Assembly: GCA_001970955.1 (NCBI GenBank)
Contig: MPUH01000981.1
Coordinates: 1-27,169, forward strand
Direction: 5' to 3'
From: Stentor coeruleus
Lineage: Eukaryota; Ciliophora; Heterotrichea; Heterotrichida; Stentoridae
Length of the DNA: 27,169 bases
Below are positions 18,349 through 27,169 of the stretch, piece by piece. Every line of letters starts with the position of its first letter. Position 1 is the stretch's first letter. The notes beneath the pieces were generated by a model. It ran no database searches and was not told the DNA's origin. It was given only the letters and a program-made list of their open reading frames with translations. The position numbers were made by a program, and so were the translations under genes.

Positions 18349-19290
18349 TTAATATCCTCCCATCATCATACTAGGGTCCATCCCCATTGCTTTCGTCATA
18401 ACATTCTGTAACCTTTTCCTCACATCCTCCCATTCTGGTTCCCTATCAATTCCATACGTACTCAAAGCTGTGGCAATCTGATTCTCATCATATCCAAACT
18501 TCTTCATAACTTCATCACCTTCTCTAATCTTAATCAATATAAAATCAGCAGGATTTGTAGGTGGATGTCTAGCTAGATACTCTTCTAAATAACTACATAT
18601 GTAATCCATAACCTCTCTAAGTTTTTCTTTAGTAAAATCACTAGGAAGCTCAACTCCAGCTTGTAAAGTTTTTTCAGCCATTTCCTCAAGAGCACGCTGA
18701 ATTGATGGTTTTGAAGCATGGGATCTACAAGAATTCTGAAAAATCTGTGGATTTATTCCATGTTTCGCGCATATTTCTCCAGTGATAGTCATAAGTAATC
18801 TTTCTTGAAAAGCGAGTTGTTCAAAAGATATCTGTTTCCATCTCTCTTCATCTACTTCATAGACTTCTTGTCTACGTTTCATAAATTCAGCATTACTTGT
18901 CACAAGCCTATTCTTAGCAGCTTCAGTCATTTCATCTATAACTTTGAGAAGATCATTTTCTGAGATCAGACCTTCAGAAATATTGAGTTTTCCTTCAGTT
19001 TGAGGTTTCATTTTAAACATAGAGTCTACTGATGATGCCATATAACCTGGTGCTGTGAGATCTTCATCAACAAGGAAGGTTAAAACATTGTCTTTATTTT
19101 CGAGATAAGCCGTGTATAAGTCTTGTAAGCTTTTGATAGGTAAATCTCTGAATAAGACTTTGAAGTTTACAGCACCAGTTTTACTGTAGACTGCTGAAAA
19201 TAACTCTTCTAAGGTCAGAGGCACTCGTTCTAGGTCGTGAGAGTCATCATCATCCGTGAGCTTGATTCTGATGGTCACGCGAGCCTCCAT
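18349..19290 (-). CDS. Hypothetical protein with PB1-like N-terminus
   Basis: 313 residues, ATG to TAA. Residues 1-78 have the strand/helix order of a PB1 domain: basic VTIRIKL start, LTLEELFSAVYSKTG helix, FKVLFRDL strand, LQDLYTAYLEN helix, LTFLVDED strand. The rest is helical and charged (residues 105-160 likely coiled coil), with a central conserved-looking block (ERLLMTITGEICAKHGINPQIF) and a Met/Gly-rich C-terminus (MGMDPSMMMGGY). The block from about 230 (FTKEKLREVMDYICSYLEEYLARHP) could be a small helical domain. I cannot name the family. PB1 domains usually mediate hetero-oligomerisation; a scaffolding role is inference only. Confidence 0.65.
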   Translation of the reverse strand: MEARVTIRIKLTDDDDSHDLERVPLTLEELFSAVYSKTGAVNFKVLFRDLPIKSLQDLYTAYLENKDNVLTFLVDEDLTAPGYMASSVDSMFKMKPQTEGKLNISEGLISENDLLKVIDEMTEAAKNRLVTSNAEFMKRRQEVYEVDEERWKQISFEQLAFQERLLMTITGEICAKHGINPQIFQNSCRSHASKPSIQRALEEMAEKTLQAGVELPSDFTKEKLREVMDYICSYLEEYLARHPPTNPADFILIKIREGDEVMKKFGYDENQIATALSTYGIDREPEWEDVRKRLQNVMTKAMGMDPSMMMGGY

Positions 19291-19845
19291 TTATAAGAGT
19301 CTATTTGAGTTGATTAGATTTGTATGGGCTTTTTAAAGGATATGAGGTTTTAAAGAAGTTAGATAGAGGAAGATAGAATTTTTATGTAGGGAGGTTTATG
19401 AGAATTAAAGGGGTTTTTAGAAGAAAGTGAGAGGAATTTTAGAAAGAGGGTAAAGAGGATGAGGTGTAGTTTAAGATTGATAGAGGAAGGGATTTTTTTT
19501 AAGGTTTGGATATGAAAGGTTGGGGTTAGAGTTTTGGTTGAATAGAGGGAAGTGGATTTGTAGGTTTTTTGGGTTTGTGGAAAATAGATTAGGGATTTGT
19601 GATGTGGAAGTATGTTTTAATAGAAAATTATGGGTTTTTTGTTGGAATTTCACTTGAGGACGATATGTGAATGGGATAGTTTTTTATGATAAGAGGTGAT
19701 ATGATAATATAGTAGTTAATCGTGATATTTATTATCGATAAAAGTGCATTTTTGTTTACATATTATGTGCTATTTCTATAAAACTCATCAACTATAGTCA
19801 ATAAAAATAATTATGTTTTGATATTCATAAAATATTATCTATTAG
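19291..19845. other. Spacer, purine/T-rich then mixed, no gene seen
   Basis: 19291-19680 is almost free of C on the plus strand, that is, G-poor upstream sequence in the sense of the minus-strand 18349 gene. The composition changes at about 19690-19740, near an imperfect inverted repeat around TTAATCGTGATA and TTATCGATAA. The minus-strand open frame at 19471-19653 is low-complexity Asn/Phe/Pro sequence and is rejected. Confidence 0.6.
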
Positions 19846-21192
19846 CTATTCTGAGCAATTTTTTGAATGATCAATATCAAGCAAACACTCTACAACAGCG
19901 GTATCAGGGTTCATTGAAAACATATTTGGCCCATTTCTAAAGATTATCTTCCCATTATATTGCATGCTTTCATGAATATTCCCTCTTGGCTTCATTCTAA
20001 AAGTATTAACTTGTTCCCATTCATCAAACCCATTCCCACATTTTCTAAGGATTTTTCCATCATAAAACAAAAATATTTTCTCTTTATAAATCAAGAAATT
20101 CTTAGTAAGATTGTTTCTAAAACTCCACATAAATTTATTGTAACTATTAGTAACTGGGCAGTATACATAAACACAATTAGACGAATAGGCTGATAAAATA
20201 ATATTCCCATCATAAAAAATACTAGAAGAAACAGTTGTTGGACTAGGTAATTCAGCAACTCTACTAAATATTTTCATGTTTATATCAAATCTAGTGCATT
20301 CAGAACTATATGTTTTATTCACAAAAGAACCAAAAATATATACGTAGTTGTTATAGTAAAGACATCCTGATAAATCATCAACAATCATTCCTGTTGTTTT
20401 ATGGACAATTATTAGTTCATAAGGGTCGATTATGAAGAATTCATTTGAATATTCGTCGTCATGGTATCTTCCTCCACCACAAAATATCAAACCTGATGGA
20501 AGGTTGCAACATAAAAGATGCATTCTACCTGGACCTAGATCCATACTTACAGTTTCTGAGTGTTTTTTAGATAAGTCATAAATATTAATGAGGTTTTTAC
20601 CTTTGGTATAATTGTTTATATGGCAAAATAAAGATTTTTCAGTTGAGTTTTGGTTGTTTGTGATGTTAAATCCGCTTATTGATTTAAAGCATTTAATTAT
20701 GCTAATGTAAATATCTCCACAGAAAAAATTTTGCTCATATTTAAGCTTTGAGCAGATAAAAGGGATATTAAAAGATTTGGTTTCTTCTTCAACGCTTAGA
20801 TGTTCTGATAATATTTTATCGAAATAATTTGCTTCCTGGGCTTCTATATCGTCTTGTATTCTTTTCTGTTCTTGTTCTAGATATTTTTCTAACTTGGAAA
20901 TGTCCTCAAGAGCTCTATTCGCCAATACTTCAATATGATAAATAGCATTTTTCTTTTCAGTATTAACCTCACTTTGACACAATCTAACTTCTCTAAGAAG
21001 AGTTGATATAGCTACATTAAGTCTATGTTTTATTTGAGGTTTAAATTTTTTTACTATAGGTGATAGATTGTGATTTCCATTTGATAATAGATGAGTTACA
21101 GCATGAGATGCACAACTTAAAAAACCTTCTGCTCTACATGAACATTTTGCAACTGCAGGGTTGTTACAATCTCCTTCAAAACAACGATTCAT
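19846..21192 (-). CDS. B-box zinc finger, coiled coil and kelch-like propeller protein
   Basis: 448 residues, ATG to TAG. Residues 1-45 hold a B-box type zinc finger: Cys4, Cys9, Cys17, Cys19, Cys27, His30 and later His residues (SCASHAVTHLL, GNHNL). Residues about 50-130 are a coiled coil (ALEDISKLEKYLEQEQKRIQ). Residues about 150-445 are a degenerate kelch-like beta-propeller with repeats such as LLCCNLPSGLIFCGGGR, YYNNYVYIFGSFV, FYDGNIILSAY and YKEKIFLFYDGK. This B-box/coiled-coil/propeller order resembles TRIM-like proteins without the RING and is abundant in heterotrich ciliates as I know them. Function is probably protein recognition; substrate unknown. No internal frameshift or stop, unlike the other kelch gene in the window. 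Confidence 0.8.
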   Translation of the reverse strand: MNRCFEGDCNNPAVAKCSCRAEGFLSCASHAVTHLLSNGNHNLSPIVKKFKPQIKHRLNVAISTLLREVRLCQSEVNTEKKNAIYHIEVLANRALEDISKLEKYLEQEQKRIQDDIEAQEANYFDKILSEHLSVEEETKSFNIPFICSKLKYEQNFFCGDIYISIIKCFKSISGFNITNNQNSTEKSLFCHINNYTKGKNLINIYDLSKKHSETVSMDLGPGRMHLLCCNLPSGLIFCGGGRYHDDEYSNEFFIIDPYELIIVHKTTGMIVDDLSGCLYYNNYVYIFGSFVNKTYSSECTRFDINMKIFSRVAELPSPTTVSSSIFYDGNIILSAYSSNCVYVYCPVTNSYNKFMWSFRNNLTKNFLIYKEKIFLFYDGKILRKCGNGFDEWEQVNTFRMKPRGNIHESMQYNGKIIFRNGPNMFSMNPDTAVVECLLDIDHSKNCSE

Positions 21193-21639
21193 TTTTAATA
21201 ATAAATTGATTTTATGTTCAAATGTATGCTGGGGATTATTATGTTATAGGATAAAAACTATTTTTATTTTTTTTTTTGTAGGGAAAGTTAAGTAATATTA
21301 AATATCTACAAATAAAATCAAAAAATCATAAATTGCTACAGTTTTCACTATTAGCTTCTGCCGATCATATTTTCTATAAAAATAACACTTCTCTATAAAA
21401 ACCTCCTGATAAGTTTTCATAAATCCCAGTTTTTTTTATCCAAGGCCAATTTTTTACTACAAACCTATAATAAATTTTCTGTTACTAATCACTACACTTA
21501 AAGAATAAATAAAAGTACCCTATCAATAAAACCCAAGTCAAATTTCTAAACCTATTCAGGAAATATTTTTTAAGCTTAATTCTGTTTTCAAAGATTTTCT
21601 TATGAAGAAATACTATAAGTTTAAATATTAGTATTTTGA
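21193..21639. other. Spacer with composition flip near 21290
   Basis: T/G-rich for about 100 bp upstream (in gene sense) of the B-box gene, then A/C-rich on plus, the downstream flank of the minus-strand 21640 gene. The switch lies around GTAG (about 21279) and CTAC (21307). No gene seen. Confidence 0.6.
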
Positions 21640-21912
21640 TTAATTTGTATATATGATTTCTTTAGTTTCGTTTTTAACTCTTAACTGGCCTTTTTTTAAT
21701 TCGTAAACCGGAATTCTTTCGACTGATAAAACAACTTCTGACTTTTTTCTTGGGGCAATTCTTTGAGCCTTGGACTCTTCAATAGACTTTCTTATTATTT
21801 CTTTGACTTTATTGATCTTTTCTACATAAGATAGTTCTGACTCTATATTGGTTGATTTAAGTTCATTTTCTTTCTCTTCATCTTGGAAGCAACAAAATAT
21901 TAACCTTTTCAT
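21640..21912 (-). CDS. Small hypothetical protein
   Basis: 90 residues, ATG to TAA. N-terminus MKRLIFCCF has two adjacent Cys that could be lipidated; residues 12-50 form a charged helix (YVEKINKVKEIIRKSIEES). The C-terminal half is basic with a VVLSVERIPVYELKKGQ strand-like segment. Family not recognised. Length is short, but the good start context, the 3' TAA and the typical flanking skew (A/C-rich upstream in its own sense) support a real gene. Confidence 0.5.
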   Translation of the reverse strand: MKRLIFCCFQDEEKENELKSTNIESELSYVEKINKVKEIIRKSIEESKAQRIAPRKKSEVVLSVERIPVYELKKGQLRVKNETKEIIYTN

Positions 21913-22587
21913 ATTTATTTGTCTTTTTGATTAGACTTAAGATATAAGTTAGAATTTGATGATAGGAGAAAACTGTTGATGGATTAAATGGCTTGTATTG
22001 ATTATTATAAGTGATAATATGACTAAGATTTGTATTAGGTGATGTAAGAATAATGCAAATTATTAGATTTTGTGTTGTAGGAATAAATAGTGCCTTAATC
22101 TTATGTATTTTTGAGACTATTAAACAAAATAGGAATTAGAAATAGAAATATATCAGATAGGCATATATGCTCTGATTATGCTTGAGATTTTTAGTGAAAA
22201 TTCTTCCCTAAAATCAAATCAAATATAAACTCTTACCTAAATCAAAAAAATTGCAAAACCTTTCATTAGTATAAACATATTTTTCTTCAAATCTACTTAA
22301 AACTACAAACAACAATAATTTAATTTTAAATTCCCAACAAAACTTCTATTAACCCTATAACCAAATAAAAGCATTACCATATCCTACACAATTATTAATT
22401 ATATCTTTATAAAAACCTAAAACCTAAAGCCAAAAAAAATCCTAAGCCTTTCTGATCATAAAACTTTCTTCAAAATCCTAAAAAGCCTTTATCATAAACC
22501 AAACCCATAATATCATTATTCTAAACTCAACATATAATTTTATTACAAATCTTAATAAGCATTTTCTTTATTTGTAATATATTAAAA
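21913..22587. other. Divergent intergenic region with flip at a palindrome
   Basis: The 21640 gene runs left and the 22588 gene runs right. The plus strand is T/G-rich from 21913 to about 22140 and A/C-rich from about 22190 to 22587, so both genes have A/C-rich leaders in their own sense. The switch falls on the palindromic element at 22152-22176. No gene seen. Confidence 0.7.
22152..22176. promoter_or_regulatory. Palindromic element between divergent genes
   Basis: ATCAGA (22152-22157) and TCTGAT (22171-22176) flank the self-complementary GCATATATGC (22161-22170), offset by a 3-nt TAG. It lies at the point where the base skew changes sign between two divergent genes, which suggests a shared control site or transcript boundary. 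Function is inferred only from position. Confidence 0.35.
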
Positions 22588-22990
22588 ATGGGTCAAACAC
22601 CATCAGCAGATTTTAATATAGAAAAATGCATACAACGCCATAGTGTTACCAGAGAAGAAGTCTACCAAATAAAAAATTGCTTTGATTACCTGAACCCAAA
22701 AGATGGAGTTGTAGATTTATCGCATTTAGATGAAGAAATTGAAACATTGCCATTGTATATGCGAGGGATAATTCATGAACTCAAAGCTAAGAACTCATAT
22801 ATTACTTTTGACCAATTTTTTGAAATTATGAAGCCAAGAGTTAGTGCTATGAAATCACTTCCAGATGGTTTGATTATAAGGGAAGACACCTCTGCTAGAG
22901 TGTTTTGTGTACTTTGCCCCTATAAATCCCCTCAAGAACTTGATATCGGTAAATAATAACAAAGAATCCTTTGAATTTATTTCTAAATAG
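22588..22990 (+). CDS. Putative N-myristoylated EF-hand-like small protein, spliced
   Basis: Exon 1 is 22588-22948 and exon 2 is 22965-22990, giving 128 residues ending in TAG. Without splicing the frame stops at 22954-22956 inside the 16-nt intron. The N-terminus MGQTPSADF fits an N-myristoylation signal (Gly2, Ser6). The body has a degenerate EF-hand-like pattern: EVYQIKNCFDYLNPKDGVVDLSHL has the helix, an Asp-containing loop (NPKDGVVD) and the following helix; YITFDQFFEIM resembles the end of a second hand. A full 12-residue calcium loop is not present, so calcium binding is uncertain. Calcineurin-B-like or calcium-myristoyl proteins are the nearest comparison, not a firm assignment. Probably membrane-associated. 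Confidence 0.6.
22949..22964 (+). other. 16-nt intron
   Basis: GTAAATAATAACAAAG, with GT and AG ends and two in-frame TAA codons. Removal joins GAT ATC G to AA TCC and extends the protein by eight residues to a TAG. Confidence 0.65.
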
Positions 22991-23158
22991 AATAATAGTT
23001 CTTATTATAAACCTGTTTATATTCTTGAAACAAACCAAAAAGAAATAAGATTATATATCCTACTTTTATTTATAACTAAAAAATAAACTCATTATAAATT
23101 CCCCAGTCTAAATCCTCCAAAAATCCCCTCTTTAAATTATATCCTATCCAACTATAAA

Positions 23159-25358
23159 CTAGTATACAATCTTCAAAATATCTTTCTTACAAACAAAGCA
23201 GTTCTTCAAACTTTTCGCACAACTTTCACACAAAACAAAATGGGTGCATTCAAGCAATACTGTATTAATCGGTTTTTCTCCACAGCTTTTGCAGAAATTT
23301 CTCTTTTTCTCCACTTCCAACCTTTTCCTCAATTCTTTTTCCTTTGTTTCAATATAAAATTCTGTTTTGTCAACTCCTGACAAGCCGCATCCCCAGAATA
23401 ATTATCTTCAAGATCATAAAGCGATGAAATACTCGAATTGGTCCTACTAAAAATATCATAGTCTTCACATAATAATTTTATAACATAAAGATCATTTTGT
23501 CTTTTACCATCAAATCCTCCAAGTATAAACATACAGTTTTCATGAGTAAGTGCAGTATGAAATGTTCTTTGTGATGGTATTTCCCCACTAGTATTCTTAA
23601 AGCTTCATTCTTTATGTTGTATATTAAACTCATGTAAATCATTAAATTTTTTGAGATTTATCAACTCCACCAAATATAAAAAGGTTTCCATTAAACACAA
23701 TACAAGAATGCCTGTATCTAGGACTTGGTTTAATACCTAGAGTTCTTCTAAGTTCATACCATATATTTGTAGTAAATGAATATTGATACAAATCTTCAAG
23801 TGCTTTCATGATCATCCCATCCACCAAATACATACATAGAATGATTATAAATTACAGCTGTATGACCAAAACGAAGCAAAGGCTGAACACCTACTTCAGC
23901 TAATGAGACCCATTCAAAATTTTCTAGTTTACAAGCTTTAAGATCATTAAATCTAGTTTTCCCATCATATCCACCAAAAATATATATAGAGTTTTCATAA
24001 AGTACATCTGTATGATCTGTTCTTATAGATGGAGCTTCTCCTGTACAAAACAATTTTGTCCATACCCCATTTGATGCATCAAATCTATATAAATCATTAT
24101 AATAAACTCCATCTTTTCTTGTATATCTACCAAAAAGGTAAAATGAGTTCCCACATGCTACACCTTTTGCCCCAGATCTTGGTATTGGGACCATTCCTTG
24201 AGTTTCAACTTGATTCCAATTATTACTTATCATATCATAACAATGAAGATCATTTCTTCTTGTAGTCTCATCTGTACCCCCAAAGATGTAGATTTTACAA
24301 CCGATTTGTACGGAAGTATGACCTGTTCTTGCTGAGTATGTTTTTCCTGTAAACTTGATTTCCTTCCAACATAAAAGATCTTCTTCAACATCTTTAGTCA
24401 CAGCTAAAGGGTTAGTTTCTAAGTCATCTTCAGGACTTTCTTCTTGAAGATTGATTCTATAAACATCATTTTTCCTTACCCCATCAAAACCCCCAACTAT
24501 ATACATACAGTTATCAACAATACAAGCTTTATGAAAAGTTCGAGCACTAGGACAAGATCCTTGTGCTGTAAGTTTTGTATAATGAGATTCATGGATATTA
24601 AATTCAATTAAATCATCAAATCTTAATTGCTTTTTATTAACCCCACCAAATATAAATATTGAACTTCCATATATAACTGCTGAATGTCTATATCTAGGAT
24701 ATACATACCCTGTATTTATAAGTTTATTCCATTGTTTTATTGTATATGAAAAAGTCCATAAATCATTAAGAGTGTTATGCCCATTCCATCCTCCAAAAAA
24801 AATCATTTTATCTTTATAAGTTACTGCTGTATGGCCAAATCTTGTCTCTGGAGGATTGTTTGTGATGATTTCTTTCCATGTTTTTTTTTCTTCAGCGTTG
24901 TATACTTAAATATCATTAAAACGAGTACTTCCATTATACCCGGCAAATAGATAAAATAATGATTATATGAACATAAAGTATGATTGGTACGTTTACTTGG
25001 CACATAATCTGAAGTTTGGAATTGAATATAAGACCATACGGAATTTAATGTGTTAAAAGTATAAAGGTCATTTAAATAATCACCGTTTTTCTTTGTATAA
25101 CCTCCAAAAAAGTAAATTATGTTGTCGATTATAACCGCTTGAGAACCTGAACGTGGACTTGGAGGAGGACCTTCTGGGATAATACCTTGCCAAACACTAG
25201 AGACGATATCAAAGCGAAAGATATTGTTTTTATGGGTAACACCGTCTGTACCACCGAAGAGCCATATGAAAGCATTGTCTGAAACCATTGTGTGTCCTGT
25301 ACGGGCTGCAAATATCGCCAACGAGGTCTACTTTTTCCCAATGACGAGAAAATTCCAT
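23159..25358 (-). pseudogene. Kelch (12 blades)-RING protein gene, disrupted by frameshifts and a TAA
   Basis: Read from ATG 25356-25358 (MEFSRHWEKVDLVGDI) to TAG 23159-23161. Twelve kelch blades are visible, for example WLFGGTDGVTHKNNIF, YFFGGYTKKNGDYLNDLY, FFGGWNGHNTLNDLW, YIFGGYDGKTRFNDL and ILGGFDGKRQNDLY, followed by a C3HC4 RING (FCKSCGEKP, ECTHFVLCESC, CFVCKKD). The blades form two sets of six that match in order. The frame is broken near 25312, 24945-24960, 23800, 23645 and 23380. A TAA at 24906-24908 interrupts blade 3 before VYNAEE, and a TGA at 23605-23607 falls on the conserved Trp of a blade. The longest intact segment is 23796-24905. Kelch-RING proteins are typically ubiquitin ligases or adaptors. 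Most likely a young pseudogene; alternatives are local sequence error or programmed frameshifting, discussed in the findings. Confidence 0.7.
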
Positions 25359-26518
25359 GTTTTTTGATTTGTATAGAGATTTTGTAGGGTTTGAATGATT
25401 TTTGTTGCTTTTATAGATGGAAAAGTAGTTTTTTGTTGTGATGTTGATTGGAATTTTTTTTGAAAATGGGAAATTAGATGGAAAAAGTATTAAAGAAAGT
25501 CTAAATGAAATGAAGATAATAATGATTATTTTTTAAAGTTTTAGCTAAACAAAATGAAGTGGCATATCAGGTGTTCAAGTAAGAATTTATCTATACTAGT
25601 AAAGTATATATTTTTAATAAGTTTCTTGTATTGAATTGATAGGTTTATTAAATAGACTTAAATACTGAAAATTGTCATACTAGCCTACACTATATTACTT
25701 TAAGTCTATTTATGTTTATTTTTAGTTCGTAAATTTATGTATTTGCAGAACTGTGATAAAATATCAGTCAAAAAAGAAACTATTTAGATGTTCTCATAAT
25801 GGATGCTGTAAAAGCTTATAAATAAAAAGTGAGATCTCAAAGCAAGACAGCTGAAATCAGAAAAATATTTTAGCTTGCTTGTTATTTTTAGTTAAAGTTA
25901 AACACAAACTGTTACTGTTGCTTAAAATAAATAAATCAACAATTAACAAAAACTATAAAAAATTGTTTATTTATAGCTTCAGACACTTTGATTTGCATGA
26001 AAAATTGATTGTAATACGATTTTCGCAGAAATTAATTAAATCAAATTTGGCAAAAGAAAATATAATAGAGGTCTTCGAATTGAGGGAGCGCCAGTAATGG
26101 CAATAACAAACTAAAGAAAAAAAATGCTTCTTTGATGATAGTTTTAGATAGATTTATAGCAACTCTTCTAAGAAATATTAGATATTATGTTAATCTTGGA
26201 TTTTATATTATATACTAATTTATGAAGAGGATACTCTTAATTTTATATGAACCACCTTATATGACAATTTATATTAAGATATCATTTACGCATAAATTCT
26301 TTGGTAATTTAATTTAACCTTTTAACTATTACATTAGATTAGTGCCATATTTCTAATATTTTATTTAAAAAATTAATTCACCTGGCAAAAACTTGGCCGA
26401 TAAAGTATGCATGCTCATTCAAATTTTAATACAATAGGTATATATGAACTTATCAAGTCTAATAAACTTATATTATCCACAATTAAACAAAAATAGTTAC
26501 AAATAATAATAAGAATAT
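25359..26518. other. Long spacer, possible element remnant
   Basis: G/T-rich on plus to about 25510 (leader of the kelch-RING gene), then AT-rich without clear skew. It contains a perfect 14-bp inverted repeat (25649-25662, 25699-25712) and a related copy near 26455. The open frame at 25879-26097 starts with TTG and matches nothing I recognise. No confident gene. Confidence 0.55.
25649..25712. repeat. Perfect 14-bp inverted repeat, 36-nt spacer
   Basis: TAAATAGACTTAAA at 25649-25662 is the exact reverse complement of TTTAAGTCTATTTA at 25699-25712. A diverged copy, AAGTCTAATAAACTTA, lies at 26455-26470 in the orientation of the right arm. It could be a transcript hairpin, a protein site, or one end of a mobile element. 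Confidence 0.75.
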
Positions 26519-27169
26519 ATGATATTCCTACTAGCTCTAGTCGCTGGGAGTAAAATATTGGAATATAGGTTCGGGTCAAATTATGGACCTGTTGCTACCG
26601 ACTATTCAGGAAACAATTATCACGGAGTCGGTAGATATTATTATTCAGGATATACAAGCCCAAATGATGCTGTGTTTACAGATCGTGGCGCTTTTCTTAG
26701 TGGATTATCATATATAAAGCCTCCATACAATGATAAAGTGCAAATTAAATTGGCTTTTCCTTCAACATTCTCAATAACAATGTGGGCTTTGCCACAAAAT
26801 AGTGAAGGGAATATTATGCATAAATTTTATTATTGGGATAATTATTTTTACATTCGAAGATCAAGCCTTACAAATTGTTTAAGAATCAGATTTGTTGCTC
26901 AAGAAGAAGACCCTGGAGATCTTGATTCATCTCCAGATACATTTCCCCATAGTAACTTTTACTCAGGTACTTGGACTTTGATAACAATAATATATAAACC
27001 CAACACTGTCTATGTATATTGCAATACAAACCTCTGCATAAAAAATAGTTACACAAATACTTATATAGATAAAAGCACTCAATGGTTTTTTATTGGAAGC
27101 GATTATGCTCCTTGGCCAGGTTTAGATTGGTTTGTTTGGCTATTTGCAGTCTTAGATAATGAAAATGGT
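26519..27169 (+). CDS. Secreted or surface LamG-like protein, 3' truncated
   Basis: The frame opens at ATG 26519-26521 and runs to the window end without a stop (217 residues visible). The N-terminus MIFLLALVAGS is a short signal peptide. It is followed by a concanavalin/LamG-type beta sandwich: LEYRFGSNYGPVATDYSGNN is the typical strand and loop of LamG-like domains, then AFLSGLSYIKPPY, FSITMWALPQNSEGNIM, TWTLITIIYKPNTVYVYCN and QWFFIGSDY, all in the canonical LamGL order. Ciliates encode many large surface proteins that begin with such a domain, often followed by Cys-rich repeats. The ligand is unknown. The gene is missed if only stop-bounded frames are listed. Confidence 0.75.
   Translation, partial: MIFLLALVAGSKILEYRFGSNYGPVATDYSGNNYHGVGRYYYSGYTSPNDAVFTDRGAFLSGLSYIKPPYNDKVQIKLAFPSTFSITMWALPQNSEGNIMHKFYYWDNYFYIRRSSLTNCLRIRFVAQEEDPGDLDSSPDTFPHSNFYSGTWTLITIIYKPNTVYVYCNTNLCIKNSYTNTYIDKSTQWFFIGSDYAPWPGLDWFVWLFAVLDNENG

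Noticed and set aside
23642-23833. Separate small kelch genes at 23159-23383, 23329-23532, 23642-23833 and 24821-25321
   Set aside because: Each is a piece of one kelch-RING reading, contiguous in homology and lacking proper starts.
25317-25341. 17-nt or 26-nt intron to explain the first kelch frameshift
   Set aside because: GT-AG candidates exist but their removal does not restore the kelch frame.
25879-26097. 72-codon open frame
   Set aside because: TTG start, no recognised motif, in AT-rich spacer; kept only as part of a possible element remnant.

Overview
The window reads as somatic (macronuclear-type) DNA of a heterotrich ciliate, more likely Blepharisma-like than Stentor-like. Reasons: AT-rich and gene-dense sequence, genes on both strands with very short flanks, two well-supported introns of only 15 and 16 nt (10024-10038, 22949-22964) plus one likely one (3594-3609), and a B-box/coiled-coil/kelch protein of a type common in heterotrichs. 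All confidently intact genes end in TAA or TAG. In three places homology continues through an in-frame TGA, once at the conserved Trp of a kelch blade, so UGA probably means Trp here. The species is inference; the introns and TGA positions are seen directly.

Layout. 1-5072 (+): C-terminal part of a giant RNF213-like protein, cut by the left edge, with a degenerate RZ finger, one in-frame TAA, a 16-nt intron and one in-frame TGA. 5311-6612 (+): stand-alone retroviral-type integrase (H-H-C-C plus DDE). 6657-7772 (-): C2-domain coiled-coil protein. 8256-8807 (-): UBTD-type ubiquitin-like protein without a visible ATG, divergent from 8833-10197 (+), a basic helical protein with a 15-nt intron. 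11207-14740 (+): complete USP7-type deubiquitinase. 15624-16082 (+): RpiB-type sugar-phosphate isomerase. 16617-17246 (+) and 17730-18176 (+): basic proteins of unknown function. 18349-19290 (-): PB1-like N-terminus, unknown. 19846-21192 (-): B-box/kelch protein. 21640-21912 (-): small protein. 22588-22990 (+): putative N-myristoylated EF-hand-like protein with a 16-nt intron. 23159-25358 (-): a protein with two six-bladed kelch propellers and a RING finger, broken by about five frameshifts and one TAA. 26519-27169 (+): start of a secreted LamG-like protein, cut by the right edge.

Five genes belong to ubiquitin-linked families (RNF213-like, UBTD, USP7, B-box, kelch-RING). They lie on both strands with unrelated genes between them, so this is a thematic neighbourhood, not a demonstrated system. 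The most unusual signals are the stop-codon readings, the doubled six-blade kelch propeller with repeated frameshifts, the lone integrase, and a strand-composition flip in most spacers: sequence upstream of a gene is A/C-rich in the gene's sense and sequence downstream is T/G-rich, with a sharp switch that often coincides with a small palindrome.
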